A stretch of DNA of 19,696 nucleotides, from contig DHQI01000126.1 of the NCBI GenBank assembly GCA_002408065.1, positions 9,844 through 29,539 of the forward strand. Reading direction: 5' to 3'. This DNA is from Bacteroidales bacterium UBA5342. GTDB lineage: Bacteria; Bacteroidota; Bacteroidia; Bacteroidales; UBA5342. Numbering within the stretch: the first letter of the stretch is position 1; every line of letters begins with the position of its first letter. This document shows, in pieces, positions 12,338 to 19,696 of this stretch. The notes beneath the pieces are model-generated. The model had not been told where the DNA came from. It saw only the letters and a program-made list of their open reading frames with translations, and ran no database searches. The position numbers were made by a program, and so were the translations under genes.

Positions 12338-14434
12338 ATGATAGTATGTATAGCCGAGAAACCCAGTGTAGCACGTGATATTGCCAAGATACTTGGCGCC
12401 AACTCGCGGCGTGACGGCTATATAGAAGGTAATGGCTATCAGGTCACCTGGACCTTTGGTCACCTGTGTACTCTAAAAGAACCACACGAATATTCGCCGC
12501 AATGGAAGCGCTGGAGTCTCTATGATTTACCGATTATTCCATCACAATTTGGCATACGTCTGATTCCCAACGATGGGGTTGAAAAACAATTTAACACCAT
12601 ACGGTCTCTGGTACAAAAGGCAGAACGTGTAATCAACTGCGGTGATGCCGGCCAGGAAGGGGAGCTGATACAGCGCTGGGTATTGCACAAGGCAGGCTGC
12701 AAATGTCCTATTCAGCGTTTATGGATTTCTTCACTAACAGAAGAAGCTATAAAAGAAGGCTTTGCCAAGCTTCAACCAGAATCGAATTACCAAAAATTAT
12801 ACGAAGCCGGTATGGCACGTGCCATTGGCGACTGGCTGCTAGGCATCAATGCTACCCGCCTCTACACCATAAAATATGGTACTAATCGTCAATTGCTTTC
12901 CATCGGGAGGGTGCAAACCCCTACCTTAGCGCTTATTGTACAACGTCATCACGAAATCAAAAATTTTGTTCCCCAACCGTATTGGGAAATTAAAACCCTG
13001 TACCGCGACGTCACTTTCAACTCTGAAAAAGGACGCTACTCTAATGTAGAAGAAGCCGAAAAGGTGATGAATGCTATTAAGGCTTACCCTTTGGTGATCA
13101 AAGATCAGGAGAAGAAAAAAGGGCGCGAACTACAACCGAAACTCTTTGACCTGACCAGCTTACAGGTGGAATGCAATAAAAAATTTGGCTTTTCGGCCGA
13201 TACCACCCTAAAACTGATTCAGGCGCTTTACGAGAAAAAATGGACCACTTATCCACGTGTAGACACCACTTTTCTGAGCACTGACATCTACCCTAAAATA
13301 CCTAAGGTGCTACGTGGCATCGAAGGGTACGAAAACGAGGTTAAACCACTACTGGAAAAAACTATTCCGAAAACTAAACGCGTTTTCAACGACGTAAAAG
13401 TAACAGATCACCATGCCATCATCCCTACAGGAGTACCTGCGCGAGGCATCAGTGGCGACGAAGCCAAAGTCTACGATATGGTCACACGCCGCTTTCTGGC
13501 TGCTTTTTATCCGGAATGTAAAACCGCCACAACAACAGTAAAAGCAGATATTAACGGCAATCCGTTCAAAACCTCAGGGAAAGTGATTCTGGAAGCAGGT
13601 TGGCGCATCCTTTACCCAAAAGACGATAATAAGGAAGATAACATCCTGCCCCACTTTGAAGCCGGTGAAAGTGGTCCGCACGAGCCCGGCTTACTTACAA
13701 AAGAGACTCAAGCGCCCAAACATTACACCGAGGCCACCCTGCTACGCGCGATGGAAACAGCTGGTAAACTGGTGGACAACGACGAGCTACGCGATGCCAT
13801 GAAGGAAAACGGCATCGGTCGTCCCTCTACCCGCGCCAACATTATCGAAACACTTTTTAAACGTCATTATATCTCGAAAGAGAAGAAAAACATTGTAGCT
13901 ACCCAAACAGGTGTGGATCTGATAGGCAGCATACGCAACGACCTGATTAAATCGGCCGAACTCACCGGACAATGGGAGAAAAAACTGCGCCAGATCGATG
14001 ACGGCTTGTACGATACCAAACAGTTCATTGCCGAGATGAAAGAAATGGTGGTAGCCATTAGCGAAGAAGTCAAAAACGACTTGCGCGCCACACGTGTAAC
14101 TGAGACTAAGGAAGAAGAGAAAAAAACTCAGGAGAAGAAAAAACGCGCCCCTAAAGCCAAGATAAACCTGGCTGATTTAGTATGCCCCAAATGCAAAAAA
14201 GGTCACCTGCTAAAAGGAAACAGTGCCTATGGCTGCTCGGAATACCAAAGTGGTTGCAGATTTGTTCTACCTTTTGAAATTAGCGGCAAAAAACTGACAG
14301 CCAACCAAGTGGCATCTCTGGTACAAAAAGGAAAAACACCCCTTATCAAAGGCTTCACCCAAGGTGGAGAAAAAGTAAATGGACATATTCACTTGAATCA
14401 CGATAGTGTCCCGGAATTGATCATTTCGCCATAA
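12338..14434 (+). CDS. topB: DNA topoisomerase III (type IA)
   Basis: ATP-independent type IA topoisomerase that relaxes and decatenates DNA through a single-strand break. The 698-residue protein opens with the toprim domain: MIVCIAEKPSVARDIAKILG with Glu7, then GDAGQEGELI (102-111). The central domains carry GRVQTPTLALI and the active-site Tyr305 in TTYPRVDTTFLST. The C-terminal core includes ENGIGRPSTRANIIETL. A basic coiled linker (KEEEKKTQEKKKRAPKAK) leads to one zinc-finger-like repeat with CPKCKKG at 616 onward and GCSEYQSGC. The usual toprim D-x-D-x-E is D103-A-G105-Q-E here, so the second Asp is Gly; I believe Bacteroidota TopB enzymes often share this. It is transcribed alone and converges on lon. 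Confidence 0.96.
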   Translation: MIVCIAEKPSVARDIAKILGANSRRDGYIEGNGYQVTWTFGHLCTLKEPHEYSPQWKRWSLYDLPIIPSQFGIRLIPNDGVEKQFNTIRSLVQKAERVINCGDAGQEGELIQRWVLHKAGCKCPIQRLWISSLTEEAIKEGFAKLQPESNYQKLYEAGMARAIGDWLLGINATRLYTIKYGTNRQLLSIGRVQTPTLALIVQRHHEIKNFVPQPYWEIKTLYRDVTFNSEKGRYSNVEEAEKVMNAIKAYPLVIKDQEKKKGRELQPKLFDLTSLQVECNKKFGFSADTTLKLIQALYEKKWTTYPRVDTTFLSTDIYPKIPKVLRGIEGYENEVKPLLEKTIPKTKRVFNDVKVTDHHAIIPTGVPARGISGDEAKVYDMVTRRFLAAFYPECKTATTTVKADINGNPFKTSGKVILEAGWRILYPKDDNKEDNILPHFEAGESGPHEPGLLTKETQAPKHYTEATLLRAMETAGKLVDNDELRDAMKENGIGRPSTRANIIETLFKRHYISKEKKNIVATQTGVDLIGSIRNDLIKSAELTGQWEKKLRQIDDGLYDTKQFIAEMKEMVVAISEEVKNDLRATRVTETKEEEKKTQEKKKRAPKAKINLADLVCPKCKKGHLLKGNSAYGCSEYQSGCRFVLPFEISGKKLTANQVASLVQKGKTPLIKGFTQGGEKVNGHIHLNHDSVPELIISP

Positions 14435-14577
14435 CTCCGCTGACCATCAGGTCAGGCATTCGCGAAGTGACACCAAGAGCCGCCAAACCTATAAGTCTAA
14501 AAACGTGACACTTAAGAAAGACAGAATGGTACCAAAGCGAGAAGCAGGGATACCACAAAGCAAATGAATAGTAACAG

Positions 14578-14608
14578 AAAAGGCTGTCTCTAACGAAACA
14601 GCCTTTTT
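14578..14608. terminator. Bidirectional terminator between topB and lon
   Basis: AAAAGGCTGT (14578-14587) pairs over 10 bases with ACAGCCTTTT (14598-14607) around a 10-base loop. T-tracts follow on the plus strand, and on the minus strand the complement of GAAAA gives TTTTC. It can end topB and lon transcripts, which converge here. The 14435-14577 stretch before it holds only a small TGACC/GGTCA hairpin (14441-14454) and no gene. Confidence 0.88.
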
Positions 14609-14627
14609 CAATTTTTCCAATTCAATT

Positions 14628-17057
14628 TTACTTTGCCTTTTGTTTCGTAAGCGCTAGTTTCAGTACCTCATCTATGCGTTCAACAAAGTGGAATTGAAGT
14701 CCTTTAAGGTAATCATCATTGATTTCTTCTATATCCTTCCTGTTTTCCTCACAAAGAATAATCTCCTTGATACCAGCACGCTTAGCAGCTAGAATTTTTT
14801 CTTTTATACCACCCACAGGCTCTACTTTGCCACGCAAGGTAATTTCGCCTGTCATGGCCAGGTTGCGTTTTACTTTGTATTGGGTAAAAGCTGAGACCAA
14901 AGCCGTCACAATAGTAATACCGGCAGATGGTCCATCTTTAGGCACAGCACCTTGTGGCACGTGAATATGCACGTTCTGTTGCTCAATATTTTCGGGTTTC
15001 AATCCCAAGGCCTCAGCATGCGATTTAATATATTCGAGGGCCAATATCGCACTTTCTTTCATCACATCGCCCAAGTTCCCGGTAAGGGTCAACTTACCGG
15101 CCTTACCCGTGTTGCTGCTCGCTTCCACATAAAGGATAGCACCACCTACAGCTGTCCAGGCTAACCCCGTCACCACACCGGCATAATCATTACCTTGGTA
15201 CATCTCTTTAGAGAAACGTGGAAAACCCAGATACTCTTTCAAATTATCGGGCGTTATTTTTTGTTTTTCTTCGCCGTCAATAGCCAACTTCTTAGCTGCT
15301 TTTCGCATCACGCTTGCCAGCTTTTTATCCAAGGTACGCACACCACTTTCCGATGTATGCCCCTCAATCACATCCCTTAATGCTGCGGCTGTGATGGTCA
15401 CTTGTGATTTTTTTAATCCGTGCTCACGCAATTGTTTAGGAATAAGGTGGCGTTTCGCAATTTCCACCTTTTCTTGCTGCACATAACCACTTACATCGAT
15501 GATTTCCATACGGTCGCGCAAGGGACCTGAAATAGTAGAAAGCGAATTAGCTGTAGCTATAAACAAGACCTTACTCAAGTCATAATCTACCTCCAGATAA
15601 TTATCGTGAAAAGCAGTATTCTGCTCTGGATCCAAGACCTCTAAAAGGGCCGAAGAAGGATCGCCTCTGAAATCAGAACTCACCTTATCAACCTCATCCA
15701 ACATAAACACCGGATTAGACGTTCCGGCCTTGGAGATACTCTGAATGATACGCCCGGGCATAGCGCCAATGTATGTTTTACGATGTCCGCGCACCTCACT
15801 CTCATCGTGCACACCGCCCAAGGACATACGCACATATTCACGCCCCAATGCCTCTGCTATAGATTTACCTAGAGAGGTTTTTCCTACTCCCGGAGGACCA
15901 ACCAAACAAAGAATAGGCGATTTCATATCATTCTTTAGCTTCAGCACCGCCAAATACTCCATAATGCGCTCTTTCACTTTGTCTAAGCCAAAATGATCTT
16001 TGTCCAGAGTAGCCTGAGCTTTAGAAATATCAAAATTGTCGTCACTGTAAGTGTCCCAGGGCAAATCAAGAATGGTATGCAAATAGTTGGATGTTACACC
16101 AAATTCAGGCGACGAAGGATTCGTGCGCTCCATCTTGGCCAATTCTTTCTCAAACATCTCCTTAGCTGCCTCCGGCCATTTTTTGTCTTTGGCACGGGCT
16201 TTCATCTCTTCAATCTCCTGCTCAGCGGGGTTGTTACCCAACTCCTGCTGAATGGTTTTCATCTGCTGATTAAGGAAATATTCGCGCTGTTGTTTATTAA
16301 GATCACTACTGGCCTTATGCTGTATGTCTTTCTTAATTTTCTGAAATTGACTTTCGGTAGACAGAATCCCCAATAATTCGTGAGCTCTTTCGCTTAGGTT
16401 GTCTTTTTCTAATAATGACTGTTTATCATCTACTTTAAAAGGGAAATGAGAACTTAGGAAATTGACCAATAAAAGAAAATTACTGATATTGCGTAAAGCA
16501 AACATAGACTCCCCCGGCATATTATTAGAGTTTTCCACCACTTGAGAAGCCAAATCCTTAATGGCCTCTTCTATGGCCGGTATGTTATCGTCAGCCATAG
16601 AATGATCTAATAGACGCTCAACTATCTTGACTTGAAAATAAGGCTTATCAGTGATAATTTCTGAAATATCAAAACGTGAGACTCCTTGCAAAATAGCCGT
16701 TATGGTATCGTCCGGCATCTCCAGGATACGTACTACTTTGGCCGTGGTTCCGGTGGTAAACAAATCATCGAAAGTAGGTTCATCTATTTTGGCATCTTTC
16801 TGTGCTACAACACCTAACAAGACCTCTTCTTCGTAAGCTTTTTTTACCAATTGCTGCGACTTCTTACGTCCTACAGCTATAGGAAGTATCACCCCGGGAA
16901 ATAATACCATATTGCGCAAGGGCAAAATACCGACTACTTCGGGAAACTTATCTTGTTTCTTTTCTATACTGTCATCGTTGTCAAGTATAGGAATTATCGC
17001 ACCAGGATCCTCCCCTCCTATCAAACTAATCTTCTTTTCTAAATCAAAATCTGTCAT
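14628..17057 (-). CDS. lon: ATP-dependent protease Lon
   Basis: Cytoplasmic AAA+ serine protease for misfolded and short-lived proteins. The 809 residues show the N-terminal LON substrate domain (about 40-240, starting VVGILPLRNMVLFPG) and the helical region with the EYFLNQQMKTIQQELG motif. The AAA+ module has Walker A GPPGVGKTS (387-395), Walker B VFMLDEVDK (450-458) and TANS as sensor 1. The protease domain has PKDGPSAG with Ser711 and GGIKEK with Lys754, the same 43-residue spacing as the E. coli Ser-Lys dyad. Length and motifs are normal for LonA. It starts at the ATG 17055-17057, with a -7 box 36 bases upstream, and ends at the shared terminator with topB. It is divergent from the ABC-F gene. 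Confidence 0.98.
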   Translation of the reverse strand: MTDFDLEKKISLIGGEDPGAIIPILDNDDSIEKKQDKFPEVVGILPLRNMVLFPGVILPIAVGRKKSQQLVKKAYEEEVLLGVVAQKDAKIDEPTFDDLFTTGTTAKVVRILEMPDDTITAILQGVSRFDISEIITDKPYFQVKIVERLLDHSMADDNIPAIEEAIKDLASQVVENSNNMPGESMFALRNISNFLLLVNFLSSHFPFKVDDKQSLLEKDNLSERAHELLGILSTESQFQKIKKDIQHKASSDLNKQQREYFLNQQMKTIQQELGNNPAEQEIEEMKARAKDKKWPEAAKEMFEKELAKMERTNPSSPEFGVTSNYLHTILDLPWDTYSDDNFDISKAQATLDKDHFGLDKVKERIMEYLAVLKLKNDMKSPILCLVGPPGVGKTSLGKSIAEALGREYVRMSLGGVHDESEVRGHRKTYIGAMPGRIIQSISKAGTSNPVFMLDEVDKVSSDFRGDPSSALLEVLDPEQNTAFHDNYLEVDYDLSKVLFIATANSLSTISGPLRDRMEIIDVSGYVQQEKVEIAKRHLIPKQLREHGLKKSQVTITAAALRDVIEGHTSESGVRTLDKKLASVMRKAAKKLAIDGEEKQKITPDNLKEYLGFPRFSKEMYQGNDYAGVVTGLAWTAVGGAILYVEASSNTGKAGKLTLTGNLGDVMKESAILALEYIKSHAEALGLKPENIEQQNVHIHVPQGAVPKDGPSAGITIVTALVSAFTQYKVKRNLAMTGEITLRGKVEPVGGIKEKILAAKRAGIKEIILCEENRKDIEEINDDYLKGLQFHFVERIDEVLKLALTKQKAK

Positions 17058-17092
17058 TCCTGTTTATTTTAATGCCACTATGGCAGAAGTTG

Positions 17093-17100
17093 CAAATTTA
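17093..17100 (-). promoter_or_regulatory. Candidate -7 box (TAAATTTG) of lon
   Basis: Minus-strand TAAATTTG fits TAnnTTTG and would give a leader of about 30 bases. No clear -33 TTG is seen. No heat-shock inverted repeat (CIRCE type) is visible in 17058-17250. Confidence 0.45.
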
Positions 17101-17252
17101 CTGTCTTTTATTGCTAATGAAAATAGCGAAGGGCTAATAAGTCAAAAGGTGTGCCAGCTTTTTAAAGAACCTGAGTCCGGGATAATGAGAAAGAGAGTCT
17201 GAAAGAAAAGGGAAAAAGAAAACCTAAACATGAAAAAGGGGAAATGATTTAC

Positions 17253-17260
17253 TACTTTTG
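17253..17260 (+). promoter_or_regulatory. -7 box TACTTTTG of the ABC-F gene
   Basis: Fits TAnnTTTG and is identical to the box of the tRNA-Arg gene. It gives a leader of roughly 85-90 bases that contains a long hairpin. Confidence 0.6.
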
Positions 17261-17283
17261 CGCTCCATTTAACACATAAGGCT

Positions 17284-17320
17284 CAAGTTTGGTATCGACG
17301 CGTCTAGAATACCAAATTTG
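17284..17320 (+). promoter_or_regulatory. Leader hairpin of the ABC-F gene
   Basis: CAAGTTTGGTAT (17284-17295) pairs with ATACCAAATTTG (17309-17320) over 12 pairs with one G-U. The loop is the 13 bases CGACGCGTCTAGA. It lies between the promoter and the ATG at 17355. There is no T-tract immediately after it, so it is a leader structure rather than a plain terminator. It could control translation or mRNA stability. Confidence 0.55.
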
Positions 17321-17354
17321 AAATTTAATCTTTTAATATTGGAATATACCTTTT

Positions 17355-19292
17355 ATGATTTCTATCGATAATTTAAGCGTTCGTTTCGGGGGCTTTACCC
17401 TGCTTGATCAAATATCTTTTCTTATTACCCCCAAAGATAAAATTGGTTTGGTAGGAAAAAACGGTGCCGGCAAGAGTACTATGCTTAAGATGATAGCCGG
17501 AGAGCAAAATCCCTCAGAAGGCGCTATTACCAAACCACAAAACTGCTCCATAGGTTACCTGCCACAGCAGATGCAAGTGGCCAGTGCATGTTCCGTAATA
17601 GAAGAAACCAATAAGGCCTTTGACACCATCAACAAACTAAAAGAACAGATAGACAGATGGAATAACGAACTGGCCGAACGCACTGATTATGAAAGTGAAG
17701 CCTACACAAAACTCATAGAACAAGTCAGCATCGCCAATGAGCAATATGACCTGCACGGAGGACAAAACGTGGCCGGAGGAGCCGAGAAAGCTTTACTGGG
17801 CCTAGGTTTTGAGCGTAAAGACTTTGAGCGACCCTGCAATGAATTTTCAGGAGGCTGGCGTATGCGTATCGAACTGGCCAAAATACTACTGCAAGAACCA
17901 GACATCATTCTGCTGGATGAACCTACAAACCACTTGGACATCGAATCGATTCAATGGCTAGAGAATTTCCTGAAAAACTATCGTGGCGCTGTCGTCTTAG
18001 TTTCTCACGACAGAGCTTTTCTGGATAATGTCACCAATCGTACCGTGGAGATAGTATTAGGCCAAGCGCACGACTACAAAACCAACTACACACATTACCT
18101 GGAACTGCGAAAAGAACGCCGTGAGCAGCAAGAACGTGCTTTTCAGAACCAACAAAAAATCATAAAGGAAACGGAAGCATTCATTGAAAAATTCCGTTAC
18201 AAGGCGACAAAATCCAATCAGGTACAATCACGTGTAAAACAACTGGAAAAGATGGAACGCGTGGAGATAGATCAGGAAGACAGCGCTATGCTCAACCTAA
18301 AATTTCCCCCTGCCCCCCACTCCGGAGTGCTCATAGCCGAAGCCGAAGACTATGATTTAGGTTACGGTGACTTTAGCGTACTAAAAAAGATAGCTTTCAA
18401 TATAGAGCGTGGCGAAAAAATAGCCTTTGTGGGACGTAACGGCGAAGGGAAATCCACTCTGGTAAAAGCCATCATCGGCGAGTTGCACGGCGAAGGAAAA
18501 TTCCGGACAGGCCATCAGGTCAAACTGGGTTATTTTGCCCAAAACCAAGCCCAGCTAATGGACGGCAACCTGACCGTATTCCAAACCATCGATAATGTAG
18601 CCGTAGGTGATATCCGCACACAAATCCGTAATATACTGGGCGCTTTTATGTTTGGGGGCGACACCATAGAAAAAAAGGTAAAAGTACTCTCGGGAGGAGA
18701 GCGTACCCGCCTGGCCATGATCAAACTCCTGCTGGAACCCGTTAATGTACTAGTGCTGGATGAGCCCACCAATCATCTTGACATTAAATCAAAAGAAGTG
18801 CTAAAACAAGCCATTAAAAGCTTTGATGGCACAGCTATTATCGTATCGCACGACCGCGATTTTCTGGACGGACTGGTAGATAAGGTGTATGAATTCCGTA
18901 ACGGTGGAATGAAGGAACACCTGGGCGGCATTTACGATTTTTTGCGCAAAAAGAATCTGGATAATTTACAAGAGCTGGAATTCAAAAAAACAAATGCGTC
19001 CAAAGTAGTAAAGGAAGAAAAAAAAGAAAAAAAACACGACTATGCCCAACGTAAAGAGCTCAATAAAAAAACGCGTTATGCCGAGCGGGATTTGGAAAAT
19101 GTAGAAAAAAAAATATCATCACACGAAGCCCGTTTAGCTGAAGTCGAAGCCCAACTGGCTGACGCAACAGAAAACATCGGCGACCTATATACTGAATATG
19201 AAACATTAAAAGAAGAATTAGACCAACTTATGGAAAAGTGGGAGGAGCTCACAGAAACCCTTGACAAGATCAAGAGCGAACAAAACTTGTAA
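17355..19292 (+). CDS. ABC-F family ATPase (ribosome-associated, Uup/EttA-like)
   Basis: Soluble tandem-ABC protein of the ABC-F class, which binds the ribosomal E site and acts in translation or antibiotic protection rather than transport. There are no membrane segments. The first cassette has Walker A GKNGAGKST (34-42), signature FSGGWRMR (164-171) and Walker B IILLDEPTNHLD. The inter-cassette linker (about 239-325) is charged and helical (KERREQQERAFQNQQK) and holds the P-site-interaction region. The second cassette has GRNGEGKST (360-368), LSGGERTRLA (445-454) and VLVLDEPTNHLD. Residues about 550-645 form a long Lys/Glu-rich coiled coil, as in Uup-type members. The length (645) is normal. 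It is monocistronic in appearance, with its own promoter and leader hairpin, and is followed by tRNA-Arg. The exact subfamily cannot be fixed by eye; resistance function is possible but not indicated. Confidence 0.94.
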   Translation: MISIDNLSVRFGGFTLLDQISFLITPKDKIGLVGKNGAGKSTMLKMIAGEQNPSEGAITKPQNCSIGYLPQQMQVASACSVIEETNKAFDTINKLKEQIDRWNNELAERTDYESEAYTKLIEQVSIANEQYDLHGGQNVAGGAEKALLGLGFERKDFERPCNEFSGGWRMRIELAKILLQEPDIILLDEPTNHLDIESIQWLENFLKNYRGAVVLVSHDRAFLDNVTNRTVEIVLGQAHDYKTNYTHYLELRKERREQQERAFQNQQKIIKETEAFIEKFRYKATKSNQVQSRVKQLEKMERVEIDQEDSAMLNLKFPPAPHSGVLIAEAEDYDLGYGDFSVLKKIAFNIERGEKIAFVGRNGEGKSTLVKAIIGELHGEGKFRTGHQVKLGYFAQNQAQLMDGNLTVFQTIDNVAVGDIRTQIRNILGAFMFGGDTIEKKVKVLSGGERTRLAMIKLLLEPVNVLVLDEPTNHLDIKSKEVLKQAIKSFDGTAIIVSHDRDFLDGLVDKVYEFRNGGMKEHLGGIYDFLRKKNLDNLQELEFKKTNASKVVKEEKKEKKHDYAQRKELNKKTRYAERDLENVEKKISSHEARLAEVEAQLADATENIGDLYTEYETLKEELDQLMEKWEELTETLDKIKSEQNL

Positions 19293-19320
19293 TATTTTCT
19301 AAATTTTTCCACTCCAAATT

Positions 19321-19350
19321 TTGGTCTAACAAATAAAAGCACTACTTTTG
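19321..19350 (+). promoter_or_regulatory. Promoter of tRNA-Arg (TTG - 19 bp - TACTTTTG)
   Basis: TTG at 19321-19323 and TACTTTTG at 19343-19350 with 19 bases between them match the Bacteroidota sigma-A consensus (TTTG, 17-23, TAnnTTTG) exactly, 18 bases before the tRNA. Confidence 0.75.
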
Positions 19351-19368
19351 CAACCGCAAACGAAAAAA

Positions 19369-19442
19369 GGACGCGTAGCATAACTGGATAGTGCACTGCG
19401 TTACGGCCGCAGAGGTTGGGGGTTCGAATCCCTCCGTGTTCA
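19369..19442 (+). tRNA. tRNA-Arg(ACG)
   Basis: A complete cloverleaf. The acceptor stem is GGACGCG with CGTGTTC (two G-U) and the D stem GCAT/GTGC. The anticodon stem is CTGCG/CGCAG with loop TTACGGC (anticodon ACG at 19403-19405). The variable loop is AGGTT, and the T stem GGGGG/CCCTC encloses TTCGAAT. The discriminator is A19442, followed by CAT, so CCA is not encoded. A34 should be edited to inosine by TadA to read CGU/CGC/CGA (family knowledge). Confidence 0.95.
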
Positions 19443-19450
19443 CATTTTCA

Positions 19451-19482
19451 AAGCCTGATAGTCTAACTATCAGGCTTTTTTA
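19451..19482 (+). terminator. Rho-independent terminator of tRNA-Arg
   Basis: AAGCCTGATAG (19451-19461) pairs perfectly with CTATCAGGCTT (19467-19477) over a 5-base loop TCTAA, followed by a T-tract TTTTTA. It starts 8 bases after the tRNA, so the tRNA is a single-gene unit. Confidence 0.93.
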
Positions 19483-19525
19483 TTTCCCGGGGCAATAAAA
19501 AAAGGAATACTAAATCGGCTCAAGC

Positions 19526-19696
19526 ATGATTACAGGAGAGGAATTTGACAAATCACTTCTATCCACTTTTTTTGTCGAAAGTTATCAAAAAAATGGATCT
19601 AGCAGGATTTCCGGGGAGGAATATCGTAAATTACTTATGAACCATTTTTTTCTGTCGAATTTTCGCCCTAAAACAGGATCAAGGGAAATTTCTGGG
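19526..19696 (+). CDS. 5' part of an unknown repeat protein, cut by the window edge
   Basis: An open frame of 57 codons from the ATG at 19526 runs to the last base without a stop. I do not recognise it. The translation has an internal repeat of about 27 residues: I-T-G-E-E-F-D-K-S-L-L (residues 2-12) is echoed by I-S-G-E-E-Y-R-K-L-L (28-37), followed in both by an FF pair and ending G-S-S-R or G-S-R-E. A third copy begins ISG at residue 55 as the window ends. The matching DNA has diverged while the residue pattern (I-[ST]-G-E-E-[FY], K, LL, FF, GS.R) is kept, which favours a real protein. There is no signal peptide, no membrane segment and no clear promoter; AAAGGA lies about 20 bases upstream. 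It follows the tRNA-Arg terminator, so it is a separate unit. Confidence 0.55.
   Translation, partial: MITGEEFDKSLLSTFFVESYQKNGSSRISGEEYRKLLMNHFFLSNFRPKTGSREISG

Noticed and set aside
17296..17308. Cloning-site remnant (adjacent MluI and XbaI sites) in the ABC-F leader
   Set aside because: The sites fall in the loop of a natural-looking hairpin and both flanks continue as ordinary host sequence, so chance is more likely.

Overview
The window looks like chromosomal DNA of a Bacteroidota bacterium, most likely a marine polysaccharide degrader of the class Bacteroidia (Marinilabiliales-like; the rank is inference). The signs are: A-rich or absent ribosome binding sites, -7 boxes of the form TAnnTTTG, a type IX secretion C-terminal domain on one enzyme, a TonB-dependent transporter of the outer-membrane beta-barrel family, a Bacteroidota-style topoisomerase III, a tRNA without encoded CCA, and several families of short palindromic repeats between genes.

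Region 1 (about 278-9420, all on the minus strand) is a compact five-gene polysaccharide-utilisation locus. In transcription order it encodes an 880-residue secreted beta-propeller protein with a large C-terminal domain (candidate lambda-carrageenase, GH150-like), a SASA/CE6-type carbohydrate esterase lipoprotein, a GH82 (iota-carrageenase family) beta-helix enzyme with a T9SS sorting domain, an iduronate-2-sulfatase-like sulfatase, and a TonB-dependent receptor of the outer-membrane beta-barrel family. Together they could cut a sulfated galactan outside the cell, remove ester and sulfate groups, and import the products. No SusD and no regulator gene is visible. The GH82 call is the most informative: the fold, Q209, E232 and H268 align with the Alteromonas fortis enzyme as I remember it, but the position of catalytic D247 is a glycine. 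Palindromic repeats lie downstream of the operon and in two of its intergenic gaps.

Region 2 (9647-11743, minus strand) holds housekeeping genes: leucyl/phenylalanyl-tRNA-protein transferase (aat), an NlpC/P60 cell-wall peptidase with SH3-like domains, and a small membrane-anchored protein of unknown function. Region 3 (11744-12337) has no gene. It contains a 27-bp direct repeat, a long imperfect hairpin and a tandem array of octamers before the topB promoter. Region 4 has topB (plus) and lon (minus) converging on a shared terminator. It then continues with an ABC-F protein (plus) behind a leader hairpin and tRNA-Arg(ACG) with a textbook promoter and terminator. After the tRNA, an open frame starting at 19526 runs off the right edge and encodes about 27-residue repeats of unknown function.
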